A DNA stretch of 64,000 nucleotides from Rotaria macrura (Eukaryota; Rotifera; Eurotatoria; Philodinida; Philodinidae): NCBI GenBank assembly GCA_900239685.1, contig OENT01000276.1, positions 80,098 to 144,097 on the forward strand, in the 5' to 3' direction. The notes beneath the pieces were generated by a model. That model had not been told where the DNA came from and did no database searches. It was given only the letters and a program-made list of their open reading frames with translations. Every line of letters starts with the position of its first letter. Position 1 is the first letter of the stretch. Shown here one piece after another: positions 22,934-35,028 of the stretch. The position numbers were made by a program, and so were the translations under genes.

Positions 22934-24049
22934 CAAGGGTCCAACCAGGCCTGCTTGTCTGCCTGCCTGTGACAAGCATAGGCCATGCTTTTTAGGCCTG
23001 GCCTGTCATAGGCAGGCCGCTTAAAAACGCCAGGTCGCCTGGCCTGTCTATGTCCTTTATATAGATCGTTTTCTTCTCGATAGAAATCTTTTTAACAAAT
23101 TGGAAGCAGTACTAGCAATTAGGAGAAGTATAGAATCATGTTCTGTGTTCATTATGATGGACAGAAATGATGACTAATGTCCATCTTATATCGCATAGTT
23201 CATTATTTGTATCTATTCATTTTTTATGTTCTCATATATCTATATTCTTTTAGTCTTGATTGCTGTTAAAATCTTTCTTATCGATTCTTGTTTTGATATT
23301 TATTATTGATTGTTGAAGGCTTTTGCATTTTTTTTAAACATAAATGTTAGCATTTAATTTTGTTTCTTCGAGAAATGGCTGATATTGATCTTCCATCTCT
23401 AGTACTGATTCCCCATATCGTTCACTAGTAAAACAAAATACATGTTTCTATTCTATCATCGGAAGAGTCAGAGCAGTGCATGTGTGTGACTCTCTCCACC
23501 GAAATATTCGAAAAATTGTCTTGCCTTCTATTTCAAAAAATGAAATTTATACTACCTGAAACATGATTTTATAAGGTACCCTCAGTATTGCAGATGTCAA
23601 ACTCGAAAATCCAGAATCTAAATCTCAATATTCTGTAAAACTCCGAGAAGTCATTAAAAAACCTAAAAAAAGCTTCAAAAAACTCGAAAAAATCTCAAGA
23701 AACTCCCAAATACTTCGAAAAATCCAGAGACAGCTTAAATCGCCAAGACTTCTCAAAAATTAAGAAAAAATCTCGAAAAACTGTCAAAATTCAGAAGACC
23801 TGACAATACTAGCTACTTCTTCAGAAAATTTTTGGAAAGTAGGATATTACAGGTTATTCTCACCACCAATTTTTGGTTGCTCCCGACACCTCTGGTAATG
23901 TTATTGGTACGAAATAAAAATAGACAGACCTACCCAGGCAGGCCGAAGAAAATGCCAGACAGGCAGGCCGGGCCGAAAAAATAAGTCGGCAGGCACAGGC
24001 AGGTATGAAATACGAAGGCCTTCAAAACAGCAGCCTGGTTGGACCTCTG
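22934..24049. mobile_element. hAT-like non-autonomous DNA transposon
   Basis: The ends are inverted repeats: the left is CAAGGGTCCAACCAGGC and the right (other strand) is CAGAGGTCCAACCAGGC. They share GGTCCAACCAGGC and fit the hAT-type YARNGG start. The flanking octamers GTTTGTAG (22926-22933) and ACTTGTAG (24050-24057) match at 6 of 8 positions, consistent with a decayed 8-bp target-site duplication. Both subterminal zones are densely packed with GGCAGGC, GCCTGCC and CAGGCCTG words, typical transposase-binding-like repeats. The 1.1-kb interior has no transposase frame; it contains a run of degenerate AACTCGAAAAA words at about 23630-23790. GC content at both ends is clearly higher than in the surroundings. 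Confidence 0.75.
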
Positions 24050-24057
24050 ACTTGTAG

Positions 24058-25740
24058 TCTTATGATTTTAAGAAATAAGCCAATAATTTATTTGATACGC
24101 ACAATAATTTCTTTATTTTGTCTACTTATACCCTTTGGGTTGTCTCTGAATGAGATCGAGCTGTTTCTGAGTAAAGTATGAATATGATCTATTGCAATTG
24201 TCTCACAAACGATCGAATGGTTATACTGATAAATAACTAACGATTTTTAAATACACAAAATAGAAGAGTCATTCTTTATGTTAAAAAAATCTCGATCAAT
24301 TACTTATGCCGAATTACATTTATTTCTATAGAACCACAAGACTAACGAAAGCTCACACGCTAATTACACCTATAAAACCTTTGACTACCGTCGATATATT
24401 GTCGATATTTAATATCAACGCATTATTTTAGTCATCAACCGAAACTGTGAACAATGTCAAATTAGTCACAATGACAAAATAACAAGTGACTGATAATAAA
24501 TGGGACAGAACGTTTTCTTGTTTTAAGGCTTATTTGATTCAATAGAGAAGTTTTCGTTCTACAGAATTCTTTACTTTGTTTTCCAAAGACATTATCTTGC
24601 TGACGAAAAAGCACAAAAACCGATGGTCGCCAAGTCGTCGAACTATGACTGTCAGAAATCAAAGTAGTTATTAAAATATATTTTTCAATAATATTTCTGC
24701 GGAAATTCGAATTTTGTTGCAAGATATTCTGAGAATTTCTCTATCTCATGATATTTGACAAGTTTAGAAAAATCTTGTTTTTCACCAATCATTGTCATCG
24801 TTTGATTTTAATGAGGAACAAGCTGAAGATGTCCGCTATTTATTTTGAATCAGTTTGTTCAGAGTGATACTCTGTATCTTATCTTATAATAGTAAAGCAT
24901 TCACAGAGCATGGCTAAGTTTTGAAAGCACAGCTGCTGACAGTAGATTCAAAATAAAATACAACAGACTATTAGCTTCAAGTTTATGGTAGCCGAACAAC
25001 GTCATCAGAAGCCTTCGAAATATCTTAGAAGCATAGCACAGAAAATTTTGTTTGTATTAACACTGAATACTCTAAGTTGAGCACGAAGCTTGTTAAGCAC
25101 AGGCAAACACAAATAGATAAATGTCTGAAGAAAATAATATTCCACGGTTTAGTGACAGTCAGTGCTTGCAGTTTTCGGTCGACCAGAAAAATCTTGACAT
25201 CTGGATTCGAGAAAATTTCAATTCATCAATGTCTTCAATATACTTAAAAATGAATAGTCGATTATGTTCACTCAAATTCATCGACAAGGATATTTAATAT
25301 ACTGCTAAAAGATGCGTGTAAGAATGAATAAAAATACAATATGATTAAAGCTTTTGTTTCAATGTGTTTTGACTTTTGACATTCAATCTACGCCCATGAA
25401 AAAGCATTTGAACATTTCTGAGATTGAATTGATTTTATAAACTTGTTTGAAAAATTCATTCTCATCATCGATTATTCATTATTGAAACTTGATTAGTCAT
25501 ACACAACTGTTTATTTATTTATTTGTTTCTCTCAACGAACTGCATATGTTTTAGTCACCAGCGACTTGTACATCTTTTCATTGGCTCTCAAGTATTCATG
25601 ACTCATTGTTGATTGTTTGACTAGAGTAATATTCTTCTGAATCATTTCTCTAGTTTATCAGTGTACTAACAGATACAGTTCAGTTATCAGGTTTCTATTT
25701 CATTTATATAGGTTAACAACAAATAAACGCTAAAAAAACG
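24058..25740. other. intergenic, upstream region of ALIX gene
   Basis: No gene is seen. The last 30 nt form the probable 5' UTR of the ALIX gene. An AG preceded by a pyrimidine/A-rich tract at 25710-25711 could be a cis- or trans-splice acceptor. Confidence 0.45.
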
Positions 25741-28700
25741 ATGTCGAATCCATATCATTTTCTAGCTGTACCACCTAAAAAAGCATTCGATGTAACATTA
25801 TCGACACCGATTAAAAATTTTATTAAAGCAACTTTTGGCGATAAAGAAGATTATTCAGCATCGATCGATGGGTTCAATGCACTACGAGCTGAAGCATTAC
25901 TTCGCAGTAATTACAGAGATGATTGTTCAAAATTAATCCGGTAGAATAAAGGGTGATTTAATCTGTTGAAATTAGACTGTTTGTTTTCTGATTGCTTAGA
26001 TATTATGATCAACTGCATGCCATTGAATATAAATTGCCAATAACAGAAAATCAGATTCGTATCTATTTTAAATGGCAAGATGCATTAGTTAGTGGTGGAG
26101 GATTATTTGGTGGTAAACAAAAAACGAATGGTTCATGGAAATTAGCATTTGAAAAAGCATGTGTACTATTTAACATTGGTCATGCTTACGGTGAATTGGC
26201 ATTAGCACAAAATTTATCTATCGATGAACAAATGAGAGCAGCATTGAAATATTTTCAACTATCGTCAGGAGTGTTTTCATTTTTAAAAGATTACGTCAAT
26301 GCTAATTCATTGTCAGATTTATCAGTGGATTTCGAACCAGCTGTTTTAGCAAGTATTTCATGGTTAATGTTAGGTCAAGCAGCTGAACTTATACATTTGA
26401 AATCATCGAGTTTTAAAGGTTCTATTGCCTTTTTCTTTGTCTAGAATCGTTTTCTATTCTATTCTATGTAGATGACCTTGCTGCTAAAGTTGCTGCTCAT
26501 GCAGCTGATTGTTACAGAGAAGCTTATACATCGGCAAAAACAGAAAGTGCAAAAAAAATTATACCAGACGTAAGTTGAACATCTAGGATGAGACATGGGC
26601 GTTTACTCATAGTTCTTGCAATTAGTATATGAAATTGCTGTAATACAGAAACAAACAGTAGTTGTGTATGATATACACGGACATAAATAAATCAACGTGT
26701 TGAGGATGCATATGAATGCGTTAAACTTTATAGAATGAATGTAAATCTTCTATGTACAGTTTATACAACAGGGATGTATTTTTGAAAGAGAACTTCTGAT
26801 TTGGCGATTTTTTACTTTTGAAAGACAGTAGCATTCTGCTATTACACCTGTTCTGTTTCGATTTCTAAGGCTTCAAGAATTCACGATTGTTTGCAAAAAA
26901 AACAATGAATTAAAGAAGTTAGTTAACATTTAGTTACCTTCATGCCAGACAGAATACTTATGTCCATGAAAAAAATGACCGATTAACAGTCGATCAATCA
27001 GATGATCATTTAAGAAACTAATATTCTGAATTTGTTTTCAGTAGACTTGAGAATTTTCATAAGAATCATTAAACAAGAAATAGTCGCTTGATATACAACT
27101 TCTATCAAGACATATTTTCAGCTTGCCAACAAGTTCTTATCAAGCGAAGTGAAAAAAATCAGATTCACTGTTTCCGAATACGATGACTTTGTTTTGATTT
27201 GGATATTATCTTAAAATTTCCGAAATGTTAAATCTCATTACATGGATGTTAGTTACAGTATTTCAAGACTATTGGCAAGCAGTGATTAGATTGTTTTATA
27301 TAGAAAAGCAAACACTGTTCATAGATTCAAAATTGCGAATGACAAGTGTATCACTACTTTTCATCATGATATGAATTCCATTAGTTGAAATCGCAGACAT
27401 CGGTTACAATCGTGTATCTCACGAATGAAACTAACGAACGATGTAGATCAGATTTGTAGATCGCAAGGGATATGTAATTGAAATTCTGGAATCTTTACCA
27501 AGAAATCCAATCTAATTGTTGATGATCACTATTCTATGCTCGTTAGTCTTCTTCTTATTCATTCTGTGAAGGTCGCCGATCGCTAATAGCATCCGTTCTC
27601 AAAGTTATGTAAATAGGAGGCGACAATCGATTTCTATTTATTGAATAGAAATTCTCAAATATGTGAATATATGTATTTCTTCGTTGAAAGATAAATCGAA
27701 TATTATTCTCATGCAACTGTCCATGAAGTTTGAAGCATAGAAATTAGATGAAAAAACCTTATAATTGATCACTTGATTTTGCCTTTCTATTGACCGACTT
27801 CTACAATTCGACAAGTATTTGAATTCTAAATTCTTTATATGTTTCTATTGAATGATTGGGAGGTTTTTACTTTCGATGTTCGAATCATCGATGAACATCG
27901 AAAGATTACCTCTCTTCTTTTTATGAAAATTAGCATGCATCACATTGACATCTTTAAGAAAGTCTCTAGATCACCCCTTTCGCCATCCGCATAGAAAGAT
28001 ATTGATTGAAGATCATTGTTTACACGTAATACTCGATCTAGATCATCCTGCTTGTTCAATTTCATAGACAGATTTAAAAAGAACTTTGCTACTTTCACTG
28101 TCGAAATGTATACATGTTCATACAGAAATCAATGTTTTATACTTTTTAGAATTTTGCCAATACAATGTATGTTAAATATTTATTATTTCAATCTAAAACA
28201 GAATATCATGCTGGTAAACAAGCACAAGCTGATAGAAAATATGGTCTTGCACTGGTTCGATTTAATGTAAGTTAAAAAGATTTTAGAAAACGAATTCTTT
28301 TAAATCAAACTGTCCATTTAGCGTGCAAAAGAACATGCCGATCAAGCCGTAACAAAAAATACAATATCGTCATTTACGCCATTACTTCGTGCTAATCAAG
28401 ATGAAATAACAAAATCAGCTGCCGCAGCTCGTAAAGATAATGATTTTGTTTACCTTGAACGGTTGCCAGATCAAAAATCACTTGAAATTATTTTGGCTCA
28501 ACCGGTGGCTAAACCATTACCAGTTACATTTCCAATAACACCGGACTTTCGAGGTTAGTCAGAAGATGAGTGGCGGTAGGACTTCTTTTCCGTTTGCAAT
28601 TATTCCTGCATAAAAACTATCTACGGAGTGTATATTAATCATGATTGATAGCTACTGTTTTGATTAAATTTCGTGACATTCATCGAGCTGATCTTGGTGA

Positions 28701-31700
28701 CACTATCTCGAGAATTTTTCGTCTCGATTCATTCCAGTAAGCGTGTCGACCGAAACGAAATTTCATGCTGATTATAAATATTACCTCTGAATTTCAAGGA
28801 AGTGAATATTCAACTGACTAAAGTAGCTGTTGCCATTAGGTTTTGATATCCTAAGACGGTGAATTTTGATTGTTGGCCTATATTGGAAAAATATTTGGAA
28901 CAGTAAAATCGATATTTTCAAAAACAAGACTTTTTTGATTGATGCGCTAATTAATTGATAACCTAGTGTTACTAATCTTGTTCGCTAGTTCGTTCTTTTG
29001 ATTATGTACATAGTAAATGCTCCAATGCAGTATTTCATTTTTATTCCGGCGACGAGTTCTCAATTCGAAAAACAAATGCTCATTTATACTGAAAACCTAA
29101 ACATTGTTTCCATATTTGCTTGATTTCTAGCTCCAATGACGCTTCTAATTGTGACCTTAATATTATACTTATCATTAGCATGAAATTCCATATTGGATGA
29201 CGTACTTCCTAGAATAAGTGGAACGAAAAATATTTGTTATTAGTACGTATAACGGGCGAGTATTGGTTGAAACAGAAAACGAGAGACGCTTAGCACTGCT
29301 AAGTTGAGCACGAAAATAGAATCAAGGATGTCGAGTGTGAATAAAAGGAGTATGTCAGTTGGTTAATCGAACTAGTAGAGGCATGTTTTTCGGAACTTTC
29401 ATAAAGACCTAGATTAAAAGACAAATAAAAATTTGAACAGTTTAAAGATTTGGGTGCTTTCTGAGATGATTGTTATATGGATCGTAGGACATCATGGGTC
29501 CAAGAATTTTTCGATGCCAATAGGACCGACTAATAAGATTTTTTCAGATCTTAAAGTTCACTAATGTTGGATTTAACACTTGTTGATTAATATTTTGTTA
29601 GCAAATCCAAGAAGAGATTTTCAGAATTCAGCACATTAAATTTTTCCAGCAAGACCTAATGGCCATCGAGTAGACCAGATGAGTTATAGACGTTGAGTTA
29701 TAGATGGCACAGTAGCAAATATGAGGGAGGCAAGTCATTTATGTTTTCACTTACGATAGGCCCGATTACGAGAATCCTCGTTCTCATGCCTTTACAAAGG
29801 CAAGAATCGCACTTTCATGCAACTCTATAACAACATTTATATCTCCGCCCTAGAGTTTTTTCATGTTTATCGTTTCGTTTCCTGGTGACAGTATATAAAT
29901 TTACAAGACGAGTTTGACCTGATATATCTAACTTGTTTTAACGCGAGAATGAAGGAAGATAAAAATAACTGCCTAATAGTCCATCATTCTGCTCAATGAT
30001 AATTATTGAACGATGTTTCTCTTAGATTTGTTTGCTTCACTTGTTCCAATAGCATTGAATAATGCACTGGCATCATTTAGTTCAAAACGCGCCGAAATAA
30101 TGAATATTGAAGTGAATCGTTTGCGTGAAGCAACAAATGTTCTTAATGCGTAAATAAATAAAATTTCTCAACGAAAGATATTATTTTATTTTAACATTTT
30201 TCAATTTATTGATTATCTAGATTCTTAGCTTCGATCAATTTACCAGCTGCTATTGAAGATCGTGGTGGTCGAGAAATTCCACCATCACTTATTGAAAAAG
30301 CTAATGAAATAAAAAGACAAGGTGGTATTAATGCATTGGAAAAAATGATCAACGATCTACCAACATCCTTAACTCGTAATAAGGAAATTCTCGATGAGGT
30401 CTAGCTTCATGGTTTTTGTTCTGCTTCAATAAATGCATTGCATCATTTTTTAGACAGTTCGAATGTTAGATGATGAAGAGCGAGGTGATACGGAATTACG
30501 TAATCAATTTAAAGAACGTTGGACTCGAACTGTATCATCAACATTAACCGTCCCATTGCGTGGAGAAGCTAAAAAATATATGGATATTATACAAAATGCT
30601 ATTAATGCTGATAAAATTGTTCAGGAAAAATATCGAATGAATCGTGATGCAATTGTTTTACTTAGTAAACAAACGGTAAAAATTAATAGAATGTAAACTC
30701 TTTTCGTTAGTGATAGGATATTTCTATTCGAGCCAATATGCTACTGATCTAGATTTGAGAGTTAAATATTGAACAACAATGAAGTTCAAAAATCAATCTT
30801 TTCGGCAATAGAACGAAATAGGCTTTCTTTGAATACTTATTGTTTCTTGACAATTACAATTGTTAGACCTCAGCTGCCTGAACTGACTAGCCGAACAGTA
30901 AAAGATCTATTGTAACATTTTGATATTCCATAGATAAACTTCATGTGTGTTGCCTTGTCTTCTTTTAAAAGACGCCGAACTTCAGGAGGAAATAGAATCT
31001 TGGAAATTTCTGGCAATCCTTCTCTAAGTTCGTAATAGAGTCTCTTTGAGATTTATTGATTGTTTTTCTAGATTTGTCGATCTTTTTAACGAAGCTGTCT
31101 AGTATAGTTTAGATAACTTTTTATCGATATTCAACTGCAGTATGTATGAAAAATTTCTCCGTAGTTTGTCATTCTATAGATATTGTTACAATAAAAAGGA
31201 CTTAGTCATTGGACGCTTATTTTTACGTTTTGCTGATCTATATTTAAACGAATCAAAAAAAGCAATGTGTTTCCTGTAGGAATAAAAATAAAACTAAATA
31301 CACGAGAGAAGAAGCTTTCACACATGTTTTAATGAATATATATATATATATGTTAGTTTTAGTTGAGAGAATCGTTTTTATTTTTCAGCTCAACATTTAA
31401 TAATAATAAGAATTTTGATAAGGTCGAGAATGCTTCTTAAGCAACGTCAAGTTCATCCAACGATAGTGGAAGCAACGAAAGTTGATTGTCATAGCCAACT
31501 ATGAACATAGGTTGCTGTTTGACACACTTATGAACTAAGCTCTTTTTCTAAAAGGCGAAATTTTCCACAACGGTTTACTACATACGACGACAAAAATAGC
31601 TCAAAAAGAAACGCGTATATGTACCTGCTTGGTAACTTTATGATAAAAAATTTATCTATTTCATACTTTGACGAAAAGAAAAATGAATTTCATTGTACAG

Positions 31701-34700
31701 TTTGTGTGTGAATGTTTACAGAAAATTCTTTTCTCCGACCAAGAAATCCTTCGTCTGTTGGAAATATCAAGTGAGTGATGTCAAGGAAATTTTCTCTCGA
31801 ACTATATAAACTATCTTAATGCTTTGAAAAACATGCGTTCGCTGATAAAAAGAATACAATCCATGAATTTTCTGTCACTAGACTACAGAATTATTGATGA
31901 CAGTGTCTCTATCAAAGAGAATAATTGACTATTACAGAGATACTTGGTAACGGTTAATCTCTAGTTTTCACACTGCTGAAATGAGAACATTTTCCGGCAG
32001 GCATACTTGTCCGAATGCAACTACAATCCCTAATGTTGCATAGAAAACTTCATGAAATAGCAGGAGAATATTCGTTTGCCACACGATTCATAATCAACAA
32101 CTTATTGGAGAAGAATTCATAATAGAGTAAATGTCGATTCATTAGGTAACACTTTGCAATTTGTTAGAATAGGATAAAAACTAAATGAAATAAGAAAATT
32201 CATAAGTTGAATCGAGTCTATCCGAACTGTGATGACTTCAAAGCATCTGTGGTATATAAACTATCAGTGTTTCGTACTAGATAAATATAAAAATTTTCGC
32301 ATGTCGATCGTGAGCTAGTAGAAATCTTTAGAATTGTATTCAATCAAATTTAGACAATTTAAAAAAGTATTATACTATCTAATAACTGTGTTTTTTGTAG
32401 CATGAAATAGCTAATGAACTTCCATCAGCATCTGCTGTTGGTGCTTTACGTGATGCATATGTTGTACGTGAATTACATCGTTTAATGGACACTGTGGCCT
32501 CAGTTAAAGCTGAACGCGAAGTCATTGAGTCTGAATTAAAGAATACGGATTCTGATGGTGTCCGTGCTCGTTTAATTGCTGCTTTTCAACAAGGAAACCA
32601 TAACGATGAAAACAGCGTTGTCGTTCATGAAATTGAATCGATTTATGCACCATTACGACAACAAGTGAATGAAAGTGTTTCGAAACAAGAACATTTGGTG
32701 GAAAATATTCGTCGAGCAAATCAACAATTTCAAAGTGAAAAACAAGGAAATGCATCATCTGAAATGCGTGAAGAAATGTTAAAAAATTTAGCTAGAGCAT
32801 ATGATGCCTTTCAAGAATTATTGAGTAATTTGAAGGAAGGAGCAAAGGTTTGTTAGAATTTATTCAATTAAAAAATATTTTATACAAAGCATTTTAAGAA
32901 ACTTTGATTGTTGTCATTCTACTCGTCAGTTTTAGATGTAGGTATCCACTCAAGATACCTTGACCATCGATTGCATTGCAGACAAAAATATGCGAAAGTT
33001 GATTTTGAAACTTTTTCAGTTGTATTGCAGTAGACAAAAGTCTTTCCTATCTTATTATCACTAAGTGAACTTAAATTAAGCAAAATAATACGACAAGAAT
33101 CGTATACGCTGCTCATCAAAGTAATATAGAGTCATTCGCAGGGCAAACAATCAGATGTTAAGATCTGATAAGATTCTGCATCTGATCTTATATGATCGTG
33201 TAAGATCCGACAAAAAATCGTACGAAAATCGTAGTCTCTGAGATCTTGCACCAGATCGTACAGTCAGATTCTTGAAAGATCTTATTAATGGGTGAGATCT
33301 TTCAAGAATCTGATTGTGTGATCTGATGCAAGATCTCAGAGACTATGAGTTTTAGTCAGATTCTTATAAGATTTCGCCCATATTCCAAGATCTTATATGT
33401 ATTTCGTAAGATCTTGTGTCAGATTTTTCAACCTGGGTCGTTAGCTTTTTCTTACATAACTTCATTTTTGTTCAGTTGTTGCTGAAGAATGCCGATGATC
33501 GACGTTTACTTACGGTTTTTGTCTCTTTTAGTCTTGACACGTCTGTGTATCATGGCTACATCGTTTCTGATTGTTGGCAGTAGAACACAATTCTAAATAT
33601 CAGACATTGATTCTCCCTCTGTATTCAGTTTAATATCAACGATGCGGTTAAAAATATGACTTCAAAAGAAAAAGAAACTGCAACTAGTCCAAACGTTCAT
33701 ATCCATCAGGTGTTGCACAGTTCGCATTCCCGTTTCTTTGTATGAAAAGTTTCAAACGAATTATTTGATGAGATTCGGACAAATGGTTTCTCTTCGAAAA
33801 ATAAATCCTGATCTCAGCTTGTACTTTCTCATTCTCAGTCCATTTTCAAGCAGACCTCGTTATTCTGCTCTCTCAATTATATTTTTTCTTCTGAAATAGC
33901 TTTTATGGAATATTCCGAATTGCAATGAGAGATTTGTTGTTTGACTACAACAACACATTGTTTGTCCTATGCGGAGTTCGATGCATGAAGCTGATCAAAT
34001 AGAATTGTATCACGTAACTCTTTTGACAGCTAATACCTGTCGAGTCAACATTTAGCCATGGTGACGTTGCCAATGGTGGGTTTCGATGCGACTTCATTGC
34101 TGAGTTTTGATCCTATCGAGCGTTGACTCAAAAAGAAAACGATGGTTTCATGCTGCTAGTATGATCATGATCATGTGTTAGAGTTAATCATTAAAAACAC
34201 AGACATAGTCTAATTACGCAGCAATAGACATTGCCTATTTATGCTAATCATTTGAAAAGTTTCTTTACCGAGGAGAGACTCTTATCAAGTGTAGTACATC
34301 TATCGATGCCCTTACCTGATGAATACTTTTTTTCGTTTTAGTTTTATAATGATCTTACACCATTGTTGCTCAAATTTCAAAATAAAGTATCCGACTTTGT
34401 ATTTGCACGTAAAACCGAAAAGGATGATTTGATGAAAGATATTCAACGAGGAATTGTTGGCGGAAATGTTCCACCACCGATGGGTATGTATATTATTCGA
34501 TAAGTCGAACAAAAGAATTTCTTGGTTTTATTTTGCCTATTGTGATTTCTAGTAACATCCGCCTATCAACCAGCTGCTGCCGCACAATATCCACCACCAA
34601 GTGGCGCTCCACCATATCCTCAACCACCATCAGCACCACCTGCTGGGGGTCAAATCCCACCAACCATACCTGGTATGAATCGTATTAGGACGATGAGCAC

Positions 34701-35028
34701 AAACGTTTTATTTCTATCGTTGATATATCTTTCTTTGCAGATGGTTCGGCATTACCTTATCCAGCCGCGTATATGCAACAATTTTTTCCTATGCCCCCTG
34801 GTTATAATCCATATAATCCATTTGTTAATACCAGTAAGTCAAACAATAGAAAATAGATTGAACAAACTTTGTCTATTTTAGTGGGTGTTGCTTATCCTAT
34901 GGCTAACCCATCAACATATCCACAACAAGGTACGACAAGAATTTGAGAAATAGTAAAATTCTTCGTATGTATATTTAGGTTGGGGTGTTGATAAACCGCA
35001 ATCAGGTGGTAATCAAAAGAATAAATGA
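25741..35028 (+). CDS. PDCD6IP: ALIX / PDCD6IP, BRO1-domain ESCRT-associated protein
   Basis: Fourteen exons: 25741-25940, 26000-26418, 26472-26569, 28150-28266, 28322-28553, 30026-30149, 30221-30398, 30454-30675, 32401-32847, 34342-34483, 34553-34672, 34741-34833, 34882-34929, 34979-35028. All phases join to one 829-residue frame (human ALIX has 868). The BRO1 domain is at about 1-355 ([31 protein letters not shown]), the coiled V domain at about 356-715 ([65 protein letters not shown]), and the Pro/Tyr-rich tail at 727-829. The tail keeps a PSAP motif at 752-755, the type that binds TSG101. ALIX links ESCRT-I to ESCRT-III (CHMP4) in multivesicular-body sorting, abscission and membrane repair, acting in the cytosol at endosomes and the plasma membrane. 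Four introns are 1.5-1.7 kb; the rest are about 50-70 nt. AATAAA lies near 35053. Confidence 0.95.
26570..28149. other. ALIX intron 3 (1580 nt)
   Basis: It runs from a GTAAGT donor to a TTTTTAG acceptor. No nested gene is seen; the open frame at 28016-28270 merely overlaps exon 4 in another frame. Confidence 0.7.
28554..30025. other. ALIX intron 5 (1472 nt)
   Basis: From GTTAGT to CTTAG. It interrupts the codon at the start of the conserved DLFASLVP segment. No nested gene or clear repeat is seen. Confidence 0.7.
30676..32400. other. ALIX intron 8 (1725 nt)
   Basis: From GTAAAA to TTTTGTAG at phase 0. It includes a short TA run near 31335-31351. No gene is seen. Confidence 0.7.
33139..33435. 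mobile_element. palindromic MITE in ALIX intron 9
   Basis: The termini are related inverted repeats: left CAGGGCAAACAATCAGA, right on the other strand CAGGTTGAAAAATCTGA, both followed by AGATCT-type words. The centre is a near-perfect hairpin with 51-nt arms (33232-33282 and 33295-33345, 47 of 51 positions complementary) and a 12-nt loop. The flanking octamers GTCATTCG (33131-33138) and GTCGTTAG (33437-33444) match at 6 of 8, suggesting a hAT-like 8-bp duplication. It is non-coding and rich in AGATCTTA words. It lies inside the 1494-nt intron 32848-34341. Confidence 0.7.
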
